64,000 bases of DNA from an uncultured Sphingobacteriaceae bacterium. Its GTDB lineage: Bacteria > Bacteroidota > Bacteroidia > Sphingobacteriales > Sphingobacteriaceae. The stretch covers positions 1-64,000 of the forward strand of contig CAMPKC010000017.1 of assembly GCA_946887045.1 (NCBI GenBank). Direction: 5' to 3'. The first letter of the stretch is position 1. Each line of letters opens with the position of its first letter. Of the stretch, positions 42,215-51,471 are shown piece by piece. The translations under genes were made by a program, and so were the position numbers. Under the pieces are notes generated by a model. It was not told the origin of the DNA and ran no database searches. It worked only from the letters and a program-made list of their open reading frames with translations.

Positions 42215-42305
42215 AAATTTGTGCAATTTAAGGATTACAAGTTCAGGAATCAGCATTAATTAACAGAAGTACCTGATCTGCGAATATTACTATAGGAGGA
42301 CGCTG

Positions 42306-43190
42306 CTAAACGAATTTGGCCAGATTATGCTTTACGCCATCTAAATACGATGTACCGAAAAGATTTACATGGATAAGTAAGGGATACAAATTCCAGAGAT
42401 CAAGTCTCTGTTCCCAGCCTTTCTGCAAAGGAAAAACTTCATTATAAGCGTCATAAAAATACTTTGAAAATCCTCCAAACAGCGTAGTCATGGCTATATC
42501 AACTTCGCGGTTAGAGTAACTGATGGCCGGATCGATCAATAATGCTTGAGCAGAGTTATTAATCAAATAATTACCACTCCATAAATCCCCATGTACCAAA
42601 GCAGGTTTCTCAGCAGGATATAAAGAATCAAGCTTATTATACAACAATTCAAACTGATCTAAAATCTTTGCTGCTAACAAGCCATTCTTTTTTCCTAACT
42701 CAACCTGGGGCTTTAAGCGCTGTTCTATAAAAAATTCATTCCACGAATAATGCCTGTTATTCAATTGAGCTAAAGAGCCCATATAATTGTTATGATCTAG
42801 TCCGAATTGCAGCTGAGTGCTTTTATGAAGCTGAGCCAGACCTCTCCCTAAATTCTCTTGAGAAACATCAGAAACTATTCCATTTTCAATCCATTCTAAT
42901 ACTAAAAATTGCTCATCAGCTGACGATCCATAGCAGATAACTTCCGGCACCTTGATGGTATTTGTTTGGCGGATACGCTTTAATCCTTCGGCTTCAGCAA
43001 TGAACATTGCCGGTAACTCCTTTGAAGAGTTTAGCTTTAAAAAGAACATTTTCTTGCCGTGCTCTATTTGATAACACCTATTAATACTTCCGCCTATTAC
43101 CGGTCGTATAAATCTGGTACTCGCGTCAATACCCAAGTGAGACTTAATGGCAATATTTATCGCAGCTGTTAAATGCTCATTTAAAAACAT
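42306..43190 (-). CDS. fructosamine kinase family protein
   Basis: 294 residues from the ATG at 43190; the frame opens two codons earlier with TTG. Kinase features: [20 protein letters not shown] (ATP-binding Lys), LVLEWIENG, and the catalytic loop [14 protein letters not shown] followed by [18 protein letters not shown]. Family members phosphorylate fructosamines or ribulosamines on glycated proteins. Its TAAATTTG box (43194-43201) is 3 nt before the ATG, and lepA has a promoter in the same divergent region. Confidence 0.93.
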   Translation of the reverse strand: MFLNEHLTAAINIAIKSHLGIDASTRFIRPVIGGSINRCYQIEHGKKMFFLKLNSSKELPAMFIAEAEGLKRIRQTNTIKVPEVICYGSSADEQFLVLEWIENGIVSDVSQENLGRGLAQLHKSTQLQFGLDHNNYMGSLAQLNNRHYSWNEFFIEQRLKPQVELGKKNGLLAAKILDQFELLYNKLDSLYPAEKPALVHGDLWSGNYLINNSAQALLIDPAISYSNREVDIAMTTLFGGFSKYFYDAYNEVFPLQKGWEQRLDLWNLYPLLIHVNLFGTSYLDGVKHNLAKFV

Positions 43191-43193
43191 TGT

Positions 43194-43201
43194 CAAATTT
43201 A
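43194..43201 (-). promoter_or_regulatory. -7 box (TAAATTTG) abutting the fructosamine kinase start
   Basis: Exact consensus on the minus strand, with three bases (ACA) before the ATG at 43190. A TTTTTTG lies 23 nt upstream. Confidence 0.55.
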
Positions 43202-43232
43202 CGCTAAGACTCCAAATATCCCTTCAAAAAAC

Positions 43233-43240
43233 TATCTTTG
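43233..43240 (+). promoter_or_regulatory. -7 box (TATCTTTG) for lepA
   Basis: Exact consensus, 8 nt before the lepA ATG at 43249. It is followed by CGGTTCAA, near-identical to the CGGCTCA that follows the prfC box. Confidence 0.6.
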
Positions 43241-43248
43241 CGGTTCAA

Positions 43249-45036
43249 ATGAAGCACATTCGTAATTTTTGCATAATTGCACATATCGATCACGGAAAGA
43301 GCACTTTAGCTGATCGTTTACTGGAATACACCAATACCATTACTCAGCGTGAATCGCAAGCCCAGTTGCTTGATGATATGGATTTAGAGCGTGAGCGTGG
43401 TATCACTATAAAAAGTCATGCTATCCAGATGAATTATCAACTGGATGGGCAGGATTATGTTTTAAACCTGATTGACACCCCCGGACACGTTGATTTCTCT
43501 TACGAAGTTTCACGTTCAATTGCTGCCTGTGAAGGTGCATTGTTAATCGTTGATGCGGCCCAGGGAATTCAGGCACAAACAATTTCCAATTTATATCTAG
43601 CCCTCGAACAAGATTTAGAAATCATCCCGATTCTGAACAAAATGGATCTCCCTGGGGCAATGCCCGAGGAAGTTAAGGACCAGATTGTTGAGCTAATTGG
43701 CTGTAAACGCGAAGAGATAATTCCTGCTTCAGGTAAAACTGGAATGGGTGTTTACGATATTTTAAGAGCTATTATCGAACGGGTTCATCCTCCAAAAGGT
43801 AACCCGGACGGAGAATTACAGGCCTTAATCTTCGACTCTGTATATAATTCATTCCGCGGAATTGTTGCTTATTTTAAAGTTGTCCACGGTGAAATCCGCA
43901 AGGGTGACAAAGTCAAATTTGTGGCCACAGGCAAAGAATATATTGCCGATGAAGTTGGTACCTTAAAACTCCAGCAGCAGCCTAAAGATGTAATAAAAAC
44001 CGGCGATGTCGGATACATCATCTCAGGAATTAAAGAAGCCCGTGAAGTAAAAGTTGGTGATACAATTACCCATAAAGATCGTCCGAGCAAAGAAGCTATC
44101 CAAGGTTTCGAAGAGGTAAAACCAATGGTATTCGCCGGGATCTATCCGGTAGATACTGATGAATTTGAAGAACTTCGCGAAAGCATGCATAAACTACAGC
44201 TTAACGATGCATCCATAGTTTTCGAGCCGGAATCTTCTGCTGCCCTGGGTTTTGGTTTCCGTTGCGGCTTTCTTGGGATGCTTCACATGGAAATTATCCA
44301 GGAGCGTTTAGAGCGGGAATTTAACATGACGGTTATTACTACCGTTCCGAACGTATCGTACAAAGCTTTTACAACCCGAGGCGAAGAAATTCTGGTAAAC
44401 AATCCTTCGGATCTTCCTGACCCTTCCAAAATTGATTTTGTTGAAGAGCCATACATTAAAGCAAATATTATAACGAAATCTGAATTCGTCGGACCGGTTA
44501 TGTCGCTTTGTATTCAGAAAAGAGGTATAATTGTCAATCAATCTTACCTTACTTCTGATCGTGTTGAATTAGTGTTCGAAATGCCGATGGGCGAAATTGT
44601 ATTCGATTTCTACGATCGCTTAAAAACAATTTCCAAAGGGTATGCGTCTTTTGATTATCATCAGATAGGCTATCGTCAATCAGATTTAGTGCGCTTGGAT
44701 ATCCGTCTAAATGCAGAGCCGGTAGATGCTCTTTCTTCACTAATTCACAGAACCAATTCGTATGATTTTGGTAAACGAATTTGCGAAAAATTAAGAGAAC
44801 TTATACCGCGCCAGCAATTTGAAATAATTATACAAGCTTCTATCGGAGCGAAAATTATTGCTCGCGAAACAGTAAAAGCTTTACGAAAAGATGTAACCGC
44901 AAAATGTTATGGTGGTGATATTTCCCGGAAACGGAAGCTATTGGAAAAACAAAAGAAAGGTAAGAAACGCATGCGCCAGGTGGGCAACGTAGAAATACCT
45001 CAATCGGCATTTATGGCGGTTTTGAAATTGGATTAA
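43249..45036 (+). CDS. lepA: elongation factor 4 (LepA)
   Basis: 595 residues from the ATG at 43249, the normal LepA length and start ([20 protein letters not shown]); an open frame from 43147 is not the real N-terminus. G1 is [10 protein letters not shown]3 DTPGHVDF, G4 NKMDLPG. The LepA-specific C-terminal domain is present ([20 protein letters not shown] ... [18 protein letters not shown]). It acts on stalled or paused ribosomes. The promoter is divergent from the fructosamine kinase gene, with a very short or absent leader. Confidence 0.97.
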   Translation: MKHIRNFCIIAHIDHGKSTLADRLLEYTNTITQRESQAQLLDDMDLERERGITIKSHAIQMNYQLDGQDYVLNLIDTPGHVDFSYEVSRSIAACEGALLIVDAAQGIQAQTISNLYLALEQDLEIIPILNKMDLPGAMPEEVKDQIVELIGCKREEIIPASGKTGMGVYDILRAIIERVHPPKGNPDGELQALIFDSVYNSFRGIVAYFKVVHGEIRKGDKVKFVATGKEYIADEVGTLKLQQQPKDVIKTGDVGYIISGIKEAREVKVGDTITHKDRPSKEAIQGFEEVKPMVFAGIYPVDTDEFEELRESMHKLQLNDASIVFEPESSAALGFGFRCGFLGMLHMEIIQERLEREFNMTVITTVPNVSYKAFTTRGEEILVNNPSDLPDPSKIDFVEEPYIKANIITKSEFVGPVMSLCIQKRGIIVNQSYLTSDRVELVFEMPMGEIVFDFYDRLKTISKGYASFDYHQIGYRQSDLVRLDIRLNAEPVDALSSLIHRTNSYDFGKRICEKLRELIPRQQFEIIIQASIGAKIIARETVKALRKDVTAKCYGGDISRKRKLLEKQKKGKKRMRQVGNVEIPQSAFMAVLKLD

Positions 45037-45038
45037 AG

Positions 45039-45172
45039 AGTATCAAGTATATAGTATCAAGTATAAAGACTGGATACTGTCTGCTTAAAATCGATACTAA
45101 AATGATTAGAACCAGTATCAATACGCTTGTTAAGCAATTAGTCTTGATACTTTATACTTACTACTTTATACT
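45039..45172. repeat. AGTATCAAGTATA-type inverted intergenic repeat
   Basis: Two direct copies of AGTATCAAGTATA at 45039-45051 and 45053-45065. The segment 45053-45071 is an inverted repeat of 45140-45158 (19 bp, two mismatches), enclosing about 68 nt. The repeat fills the 138-bp gap between lepA and folD. It may form a large hairpin or reflect a low-complexity repeat family of the genome. Confidence 0.7.
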
Positions 45173-45174
45173 AA

Positions 45175-46056
45175 ATGCAGTTACTAGACGGAAAATTCGT
45201 ATCAGAAAAACTTAAAGAAGAAATAACAGCCGAAGCCGCTGCAGTTTTAGCAACCCGGGGTCGTAAGCCACATTTAGTTGCCATTTTAGTAGGTAATGAT
45301 GGTGGAAGCGAAACCTATGTTGCCAGCAAAATGAAAAACTGCGAAAAGGTTGGATTTAAATCTTCCCTGTTTCGCTATGATGCTTCTGTTTCTGAAAATG
45401 AACTATTAGCTAAGATTGAAGAGATTAACCAAGATGAATTTGTTGATGGATTAATTGTTCAACTTCCACTCCCCAAACATATTGATCCTGAAAAAGTTAC
45501 CGAAGCCATTGATTACCGAAAAGATGTTGATGGCTTTCATCCGATCAATCTGGGCAGGATGATGCGCAATCTTCCCTGTTTTATTCCAGCCACTCCCTAC
45601 GGGATCATGTTAATGCTGAAAGAATATCAGATTGAAACTGCGGGGAAGCATTGTGTAGTAGTTGGGAGAAGCAATATTGTAGGTAGTCCGATGAGTGTTT
45701 TAATGGCGCGTAACGCAGTTCCGGGGAATTGCACCGTTACGCTTACTCACAGCAAAACAAGGAACTTAGAAGGCTTTGTACGCTCGGCCGATATCGTGGT
45801 TGCCGCAATTGGCAAAAAGAACTTCATTACCGCCGATATGGTAAAAGAAGGCGCTGTAATAATTGATGTGGGTATTAATCGCGAACAATCCGAAACGACG
45901 AAATCCGGCTACAAACTCTATGGCGATGTGGACTTTGAAAACGTAGCTCCCAAAGCATCGTGGATTACTCCAGTTCCCGGAGGTGTTGGACTTATGACTA
46001 TAATAGGGTTACTAAAAAATACTTTAGCTTCTGCAAAAAAAGAGGTTTACAGTTGA
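45175..46056 (+). CDS. folD: bifunctional methylenetetrahydrofolate dehydrogenase/cyclohydrolase
   Basis: 293 residues. It has [22 protein letters not shown] (catalytic Lys), [15 protein letters not shown] and the [11 protein letters not shown] block, the NAD(P)-binding [17 protein letters not shown], and the ending [12 protein letters not shown]. It interconverts 5,10-methylene- and 10-formyl-tetrahydrofolate. It follows the inverted repeat region and overlaps the convergent LTA-synthase-like gene by 10 bp. Confidence 0.96.
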   Translation: MQLLDGKFVSEKLKEEITAEAAAVLATRGRKPHLVAILVGNDGGSETYVASKMKNCEKVGFKSSLFRYDASVSENELLAKIEEINQDEFVDGLIVQLPLPKHIDPEKVTEAIDYRKDVDGFHPINLGRMMRNLPCFIPATPYGIMLMLKEYQIETAGKHCVVVGRSNIVGSPMSVLMARNAVPGNCTVTLTHSKTRNLEGFVRSADIVVAAIGKKNFITADMVKEGAVIIDVGINREQSETTKSGYKLYGDVDFENVAPKASWITPVPGGVGLMTIIGLLKNTLASAKKEVYS

Positions 46057-48119
46057 GCCATCTTTTGGTTTAAGCTTATTTGATTCAAGATATAAAACAT
46101 CGATAAGGCATAGTTTGCCCGCGAGCGTTTTAGAAGCTTTTCGGCCTCAGTTGATTTAGAAACTTTGCCTAAAACCTGGTTAATTTTATTCTTCCATGTA
46201 TAAAAGGCAGAGGTCGATGAATAATTTACAGCAGCCTCCTGGCTAAAAGACGTAAAGGAGCCTATATTCATTCCGAAGTATTTGGTATTCTCATCCTTTG
46301 AGCTTGTATCAAGTAAGTTATTTCCAATACTAAAATACCGACTGTTTGACAGGGCTAAATTAAATATCGTTGGAAAAATATCTTTGTGCGATGCGAAACG
46401 TGATGTATTAATGGTCGTCTGCGGTTTGTATTTTTCAGGGACATACATGTACAAAGGAACTCCCCTTTGCTGCAATTGATGCGCTTCATCAAAATCGAAA
46501 AGCATTAAATTATTATGATCTCCTGTCATAACAATTATCGTATTCTTCCCTAAATCTGAGTTCTTAATTCTATCCAGAAAGTCACCCAAACTATTGTTTG
46601 AATATTGATAGGCGTTAAGATTTTTAATTGCTAATTCTTCCTTAACCAACAAACGCTCTTTTAAAGTATCATCTATAGAAATTTTATAAGGCTTATAGTC
46701 CGCCGGCAGTTCGAAAGGTGTATGATTTGTGGTAGTTTGCACGAAAAAGAACTTAGGTGAGGAATCTTTTTGATTCAGCTTTTCAAACACATAATCAAAC
46801 AAATACTCATCATATACACCCCATTTATTTGATTTGCAACCTTTAATCTCAGATTGAATATGACCCATTCCTTTCACTTCATCAAAACGCTGATTGGCAG
46901 CAAATTCATCCATTGATCGCCAGTTTACTTTACCTCCTGTAATAAAGTTCGTTTGATAGCCAGAGTTTTTGAATGGAATGGCAACAGATGAAGGAAGTTG
47001 TGTAGACCGATATTTAGTTTGTGATAAGCCTACCGGCGAGTTCACCATCAGGTATTCCAGACTTTGGATGGTAATATTTCCGCTGGAAACGAAATTACGG
47101 AACAATATATCCGATTTAAAATGCTTCCTGAGGCTCCCCAGTAGATTCATTTGTTCCGAATCGAAATTCATATTATAGTTGCTCATGCTCTCCATGAAAA
47201 CAAAAACTACATTAGGCTTATTTTTTTCCAGAAATGAGCTTTTTGAAGTTTTGCTGAATAGCTTATCAAAAGCTTCAGACTCTGAAACGGAGTTGAGCGA
47301 ATCTTCAGTATAATAATCTTTTGCAGCCTGAACGGGTGTCTGATAACCTAGTTCTCGCAGACTGGTTAGTTCATTTTCTATTATATTGACACTCTTCTTT
47401 CGCTCAGTGTAAGAGTTTTTCAGGGCATAAATACCGTTTATCGACAAAAAATCAACAAATTTATTTTGACATACGTCCGAGGCCTGCATCTGCCGGGTAG
47501 GTGTTTCCCGGGGATCTTTAAGGGCCAGTGAAAATATACCAAGAATTGCTATAACACTAATCACTTTCAAGCTTTTAGAAATGTGAAAAACATATTCCTT
47601 ACCAGAATAGATATGCCGGAGAAAATACTTGAATGCAACTAAAACACCGATCCATGCAAGAAATATTCGAATAATCGGATAATCAGTCCAAACAGAACTC
47701 ATTACTGTCTGGGAATCATCATCAGCCAAGCCAAATATGATGACGCTTATATGAGTCTGAAAATAATTGTAATAGTATTGATCAACAAAAAGAATAATAA
47801 CTGTGATAGCGAGAGTAATTCCCGTATACCAAGCTGTAAATAACGTTGCTTTACGATGGTATTCTTTACTTAGAATAAAAATACCCGTTAGATAAACAAC
47901 CAGAGGTAGTGCTAAAAAATAACATATTATCATGGTATCATTTTGCATACCACGTAAAAACGCAACTACAACATCGCCGGGGGTTTTGGCAAGTTCATTA
48001 AAATCGCCTAATCTTACAAAGAACCAAAATCTGAATAAAGTAAATACCGCAAGAAAAAAAGCATAAACTTTAAACAGGCGATAAAAATTATTAAAAAATC
48101 GATTAATTTGATACTCCAT
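46047..48119 (-). CDS. LTA synthase-like membrane sulfatase/phosphotransferase
   Basis: 690 residues from the ATG at 48119; the frame extends 27 codons further, past a sequence with no family resemblance. About five N-terminal transmembrane helices (to about residue 200) are followed by an extracytoplasmic alkaline-phosphatase-fold domain: [15 protein letters not shown] (metal site, around residue 305), [14 protein letters not shown] with the catalytic Thr, and [10 protein letters not shown]. Bacteroidota members are probably phosphoglycerol- or phosphoethanolamine-type transferases; the true substrate is not known. It overlaps folD at the 3' ends and is divergent from the GT4 gene. Confidence 0.9.
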   Translation of the reverse strand: MEYQINRFFNNFYRLFKVYAFFLAVFTLFRFWFFVRLGDFNELAKTPGDVVVAFLRGMQNDTMIICYFLALPLVVYLTGIFILSKEYHRKATLFTAWYTGITLAITVIILFVDQYYYNYFQTHISVIIFGLADDDSQTVMSSVWTDYPIIRIFLAWIGVLVAFKYFLRHIYSGKEYVFHISKSLKVISVIAILGIFSLALKDPRETPTRQMQASDVCQNKFVDFLSINGIYALKNSYTERKKSVNIIENELTSLRELGYQTPVQAAKDYYTEDSLNSVSESEAFDKLFSKTSKSSFLEKNKPNVVFVFMESMSNYNMNFDSEQMNLLGSLRKHFKSDILFRNFVSSGNITIQSLEYLMVNSPVGLSQTKYRSTQLPSSVAIPFKNSGYQTNFITGGKVNWRSMDEFAANQRFDEVKGMGHIQSEIKGCKSNKWGVYDEYLFDYVFEKLNQKDSSPKFFFVQTTTNHTPFELPADYKPYKISIDDTLKERLLVKEELAIKNLNAYQYSNNSLGDFLDRIKNSDLGKNTIIVMTGDHNNLMLFDFDEAHQLQQRGVPLYMYVPEKYKPQTTINTSRFASHKDIFPTIFNLALSNSRYFSIGNNLLDTSSKDENTKYFGMNIGSFTSFSQEAAVNYSSTSAFYTWKNKINQVLGKVSKSTEAEKLLKRSRANYALSMFYILNQISLNQKMAQL

Positions 48120-48132
48120 GTTAATTTCGCTG

Positions 48133-48140
48133 CAAATTAA
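48133..48140 (-). promoter_or_regulatory. -7-like box (TTAATTTG) for the LTA-synthase-like gene
   Basis: Minus strand TTAATTTGCAGCG; seven of eight to TAnnTTTG. It ends 13 nt before the start codon. Confidence 0.35.
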
Positions 48141-48174
48141 CGCAATATTAATTAATTGTAAAAATAACGAGTTC

Positions 48175-49155
48175 ATGCATATATTAATTGTTAACAACAC
48201 CCGAATTCCTGCACATAAATATGGCGGTACAGAACGTATAGTATGGTGGCTAGGGAAAGAGCTTGTTAAAAAGGGACACCGCGTTAGCTTTTTAGTAGCC
48301 GAAGGATCAAGTTGCGATTTCGCTAAAGTAATTCCTTATGATTTCAGCAAAACAGTTGAAGACCAAACACCTGGAGATGTTGACTTCGTTCATTTCTTTT
48401 ACGGCTTTAATGAAACGCACACCAAGCCGTCTATACATACTTTAGAAGGTAATTATGGCTATGGACACAAACTTCCTATGAACACCGTATTTGTCTCAAA
48501 AAATCATGCAGAAAGATATGGCAGCACTGTGTTTGTACATAATGGTTTGGATTTTTCTGATTATGGCGATCCGGGTTTAGGTAATGAAAGAAAGTATTAC
48601 CATTTTTTAGCAAAAGCTGCATGGAGAGTTAAAAATGTGCGGGGTGCAATTGAAATAATAAATAAAGCTAAAGAGAGACTGATGGTGCTCGGCGGCACTC
48701 GTGTGAATCTTAAAATGGGTTTAAGGATTACCCCGTATTTGAATATAAAGTTTAAAGGTATGATTGGAGGTGAAGAGAAAAATGAAGCCCTAAGACACTC
48801 GAAAGGATTGCTTTTTCCAGTATTATGGCATGAACCTTTTGGTATTGCTATCACAGAAAGTTTATATTTTGGCTGCCCGGTTTTTGGAACGCCCTATGGT
48901 TCGCTACCTGAGCTTGTCCCTGCAGAAGTTGGATTTTTATCAACCTCAAAAGCTGAATTGACCGAAAAAATAAAAAACAATCAATTTAGTCCAGAGGTGT
49001 GCCATAAATATGTATTGCAAAACTTCAGCTCTGAGCTAATGACGGACAGGTATCTTAAATTATATCAGGAAGTATTGGATGGAAAGACATTAAATACTAC
49101 TGCACCTACATTGCAAGAAGAGCAGAAAGAGAAATTTTTACCATTTTATACGTAA
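48175..49155 (+). CDS. family 4 glycosyltransferase
   Basis: 326 residues from the ATG at 48175, giving MHILIVNNTRIPAHKYGGTE; the longer frame is unlikely. A GT-B fold is indicated by the N-terminal AHKYGGTERIVWWLGKELVKKGHRV and the donor-binding LWHEPFGIAITESLYFGCPVFGT with the EX7E motif. It probably adds sugar to a surface glycan; acceptor and donor are unknown. It is divergent from the LTA-synthase-like gene, and both may act on the cell surface. It is a short form for the family. Confidence 0.88.
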   Translation: MHILIVNNTRIPAHKYGGTERIVWWLGKELVKKGHRVSFLVAEGSSCDFAKVIPYDFSKTVEDQTPGDVDFVHFFYGFNETHTKPSIHTLEGNYGYGHKLPMNTVFVSKNHAERYGSTVFVHNGLDFSDYGDPGLGNERKYYHFLAKAAWRVKNVRGAIEIINKAKERLMVLGGTRVNLKMGLRITPYLNIKFKGMIGGEEKNEALRHSKGLLFPVLWHEPFGIAITESLYFGCPVFGTPYGSLPELVPAEVGFLSTSKAELTEKIKNNQFSPEVCHKYVLQNFSSELMTDRYLKLYQEVLDGKTLNTTAPTLQEEQKEKFLPFYT

Positions 49156-49198
49156 TGTTTTTTTATTTGATACGTGTTTGTATTTTGTGTTTAAATGA

Positions 49199-49459
49199 AT
49201 GAATATGGACACTAAAGTAACCTTAAGCTTTAATGATGAAGTAATTAATCGTGCAAAAAAATACGCAGCAGATAATAACATTAGTTTGTCCAGGTTAATA
49301 GAATTTCTTTTAAACAAAGTAACCTCCGACAACTACCGTTCTTTAGAAGATTATCCAATAGCAGATTGGGTCAATGAGGTTGCAGAGGGTAAGGCTGTTT
49401 ATCAGACAAAAAGAACTCGTCAAGGCTCTAAAAAAGATTTTTTTGAATCCAAAAAATGA
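49199..49459 (+). CDS. DUF6364 family antitoxin
   Basis: 86 residues. The N-terminus MDTKVTLSFNDEVINRAKKYAADNNISLSRLIEFLL looks like a ribbon-helix-helix DNA-binding domain (strand plus two helices), as in DUF6364 antitoxins, which are partners of PIN toxins. The remaining 40 residues are a toxin-binding tail. The frame can start at 49199 (MNMDTKV) or at 49205. Its last 4 bp (ATGA) overlap the toxin start, the usual toxin-antitoxin layout. Confidence 0.8.
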   Translation: MNMDTKVTLSFNDEVINRAKKYAADNNISLSRLIEFLLNKVTSDNYRSLEDYPIADWVNEVAEGKAVYQTKRTRQGSKKDFFESKK

Positions 49460-49887
49460 AGGTATTTCTTGATGCTAATATTCTGGTTTCTGTACTAAAC
49501 AAAGAATACCCTGTTTTTCCATTTACTTCGAGGATTTTAAGTCTGGCTGATACTGATAAATTTAAATTATACACTTCTCCAATTTGCATTGCTATTGCAT
49601 TCTATTTTGCGGAAAAGAAACATCGCACGGTAAAAGCGAAGGAAAAGATCAGGATTTTATGCGAGCATATATCTATCGCTGCAAACACTCCTGAATCTGT
49701 TACAAAAACATTGCAACACAAAGCCATTCAGGATTTTGAGGACGGATTAGAATACTACTCGGCGATAGAACACAATTGCTCCTGCATTATTACAGAAGAC
49801 AAAAACGATTTCTACTTTTCGGATATTGAGGTTTTGAGCAGCATGGATTTCTGTGACAAGTACTTAACACCCCATCAAACTAAATAA
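49456..49887 (+). CDS. PIN domain toxin
   Basis: 143 residues. It has the PIN acidic residues Asp6 (FLDANIL), DFEDGLEY near residue 94 and CIITEDKNDF near 114. PIN toxins are Mg-dependent RNases. It overlaps the antitoxin at the start and the convergent NTF2-like gene at the end by 13 bp. The pair forms a type II (VapBC-like) module; activity is inferred from family. Confidence 0.85.
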   Translation: MKVFLDANILVSVLNKEYPVFPFTSRILSLADTDKFKLYTSPICIAIAFYFAEKKHRTVKAKEKIRILCEHISIAANTPESVTKTLQHKAIQDFEDGLEYYSAIEHNCSCIITEDKNDFYFSDIEVLSSMDFCDKYLTPHQTK

Positions 49888-50309
49888 GCTTCCGGAATCG
49901 CCAGCTCTTCTTTCTCATCATTCCAAAGCATCGAAACTATTTTCCAATTTCCATCAATAAAAATGTATTGGATATAATTGACACCTCTTTTCCATGGCTG
50001 GGTGGTTTCTGCTGTGAATGAATACTCATAAACACTTATCCGCTGCGCGGTTTTGCCGAAAACCTCTGTCACATCAGATATTTCCTGCTGAGAATAGAAA
50101 GTTGCATTTCCATCATCAATCTGATGCATCATTGCCTGGATGTAGCTATGCACAGTAAATTCTAACGGTTTATCGAAATTACCATTTATAAGCTTACCGT
50201 CTCCATAAAACAGCTCCTGTAAGTGATCAAATTTGGGATAATGCTCGGGACTAAAGCAAATACATTCATAAAACTCCCGGGTAATTTTATCAATTTCTTG
50301 AACAGTCAT
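49875..50309 (-). CDS. NTF2-like/SnoaL-like protein
   Basis: 144 residues with the NTF2-like cone pattern: REFYECICFSPEHYPKFDHLQELFYGDGKL at the start (helix plus FxGDG) and RGVNYIQYIFIDGNWKIVSMLWNDE near the end. There is no signal peptide. Such domains bind small hydrophobic ligands or catalyse isomerisations; the ligand is not predicted. It lies between the toxin-antitoxin pair and the Rieske gene. Confidence 0.75.
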   Translation of the reverse strand: MTVQEIDKITREFYECICFSPEHYPKFDHLQELFYGDGKLINGNFDKPLEFTVHSYIQAMMHQIDDGNATFYSQQEISDVTEVFGKTAQRISVYEYSFTAETTQPWKRGVNYIQYIFIDGNWKIVSMLWNDEKEELAIPEAYLV

Positions 50310-50349
50310 ACACTACGTAACAAATTTGTCCTGATATTGATTGACTACT

Positions 50350-50691
50350 CTACTCAAATAGGTATTTAAACAAGTTAAAACTTTCAGGAAGACCGACATA
50401 AATTCCATCAGATCTCAATTCAGAAGGATAGATATCAATATAGTCGCCTTGGCCGACGGCACCTCTTCCTGTTTTTAAATCATATTCATAACGGTGAAAA
50501 GGACAAATCAACTTTCCATTTTTGCACCAGCCGCCACTTAAACCAGCGCCGGCGTGCGGGCAATAAGCTTGAGTGAACACTACCTGATTCCCTGATTTTA
50601 CTACACAGAGTTTTTTTCCATTTATAGATATTGCCTTTATAAAATCATGTTGCTGCAATACTTCAGTATCAAATACTTTGAACCATTTCAT
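50350..50691 (-). CDS. Rieske [2Fe-2S] protein
   Basis: 113 residues from the ATG at 50691 (MKWFKVFDTEVLQQ); a frame open to 50748 runs through a degenerate repeat and is not favoured. The Rieske site is AYCPHAGAGLSGGWCK and GKLICPFHRYEYDLKTGRG (CxH ... CxxH). It resembles the small ferredoxin-like subunits of oxygenases or nitrite reductases. No oxygenase is adjacent, so its redox partner is unknown. Confidence 0.9.
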   Translation of the reverse strand: MKWFKVFDTEVLQQHDFIKAISINGKKLCVVKSGNQVVFTQAYCPHAGAGLSGGWCKNGKLICPFHRYEYDLKTGRGAVGQGDYIDIYPSELRSDGIYVGLPESFNLFKYLFE

Positions 50692-50695
50692 TGAT

Positions 50696-50726
50696 TTAGA
50701 TATGATATTTGAGATGTTAGATATGA
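50696..50726. repeat. TTAGATATGA direct repeats
   Basis: TTAGATATGA at 50696-50705 and 50717-50726 (21-nt period), in the 5' region of the Rieske gene. This is the AT-rich TCTAACATCTCAA-type repeat that I recall between genes in this family of bacteria. Confidence 0.5.
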
Positions 50727-50791
50727 GACGCGGATTTTCATAATTCATTAATATATGGCGTTTCTGTGAAATTCAACCCTCAAATTTTGTG

Positions 50792-50799
50792 TAAGTTTG
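50792..50799 (+). promoter_or_regulatory. -7 box (TAAGTTTG) for queE
   Basis: Exact consensus, followed by CAGCC, 15 nt before the queE start codon. Confidence 0.5.
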
Positions 50800-50814
50800 C
50801 AGCCAATTTAAGAA

Positions 50815-51438
50815 ATGTCACATCAAGTACCAGAAGACGGAACTTTACTTCCTTTAATGGAAGAATTTTATACCATACAAGGAGAAGGTTATAACACAGG
50901 GAAGGCGGCTTATTTTATCCGCCTGGGCGGGTGTGATGTAGGCTGTCACTGGTGTGATGTTAAAGAAAGCTGGAATGCTGACATTCACCCTCTTACCGCC
51001 GCGGATCAAATCGTAGCGAATGCAGAAAAGTATCCCGGAAGAGCAGTTGTAATAACCGGCGGTGAACCTTTGATTTATAATCTTGATTATCTGACAAAGG
51101 AATTGCAATCCCGGGGTATAAAAACCTTTATTGAAACTTCTGGAGCCTACCCTCTTTCCGGAACCTGGGATTGGATCTGCCTCTCACCTAAAAAATTTAA
51201 AGCACCTCTACCCGGATTAGCTGCTGTTGCTGGCGAGTTAAAAGTGATTGTGTTTAACAAAAGCGACTTTGAATTTGCTGAAAAGTACGCCGAACTGGTC
51301 TCTCCAGGGTGTAAGTTATATCTTCAGCCAGAATGGTCAAAAGCGAAAGAGATAACCCCCTTAATCATTGAGTACGTAATGGCAAACCCGAAATGGGAAA
51401 TTTCCTTACAAACTCATAAGTTTTTAAATATTCCGTAA
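50815..51438 (+). CDS. queE: 7-carboxy-7-deazaguanine synthase
   Basis: A 207-residue radical-SAM enzyme of queuosine biosynthesis. The 4Fe-4S site is CDVGCHWCDV (CX3CX2C), preceded by FYTIQGEGYNTGKAAYFIRLGG. The GGEP motif is in VITGGEPLIYN. It converts 6-carboxy-tetrahydropterin to 7-carboxy-7-deazaguanine. No queC, queD or queF is nearby. It is followed by the OmpA-family gene after 33 nt. Confidence 0.95.
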   Translation: MSHQVPEDGTLLPLMEEFYTIQGEGYNTGKAAYFIRLGGCDVGCHWCDVKESWNADIHPLTAADQIVANAEKYPGRAVVITGGEPLIYNLDYLTKELQSRGIKTFIETSGAYPLSGTWDWICLSPKKFKAPLPGLAAVAGELKVIVFNKSDFEFAEKYAELVSPGCKLYLQPEWSKAKEITPLIIEYVMANPKWEISLQTHKFLNIP

Positions 51439-51471
51439 CTTCTGGCGTTATATTTCGAATAACCCTGCCTA

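Noticed and set aside
43147..43248. N-terminal extension of LepA
   Set aside because: Normal LepA begins at [19 protein letters not shown]; the extension runs through both promoter boxes.
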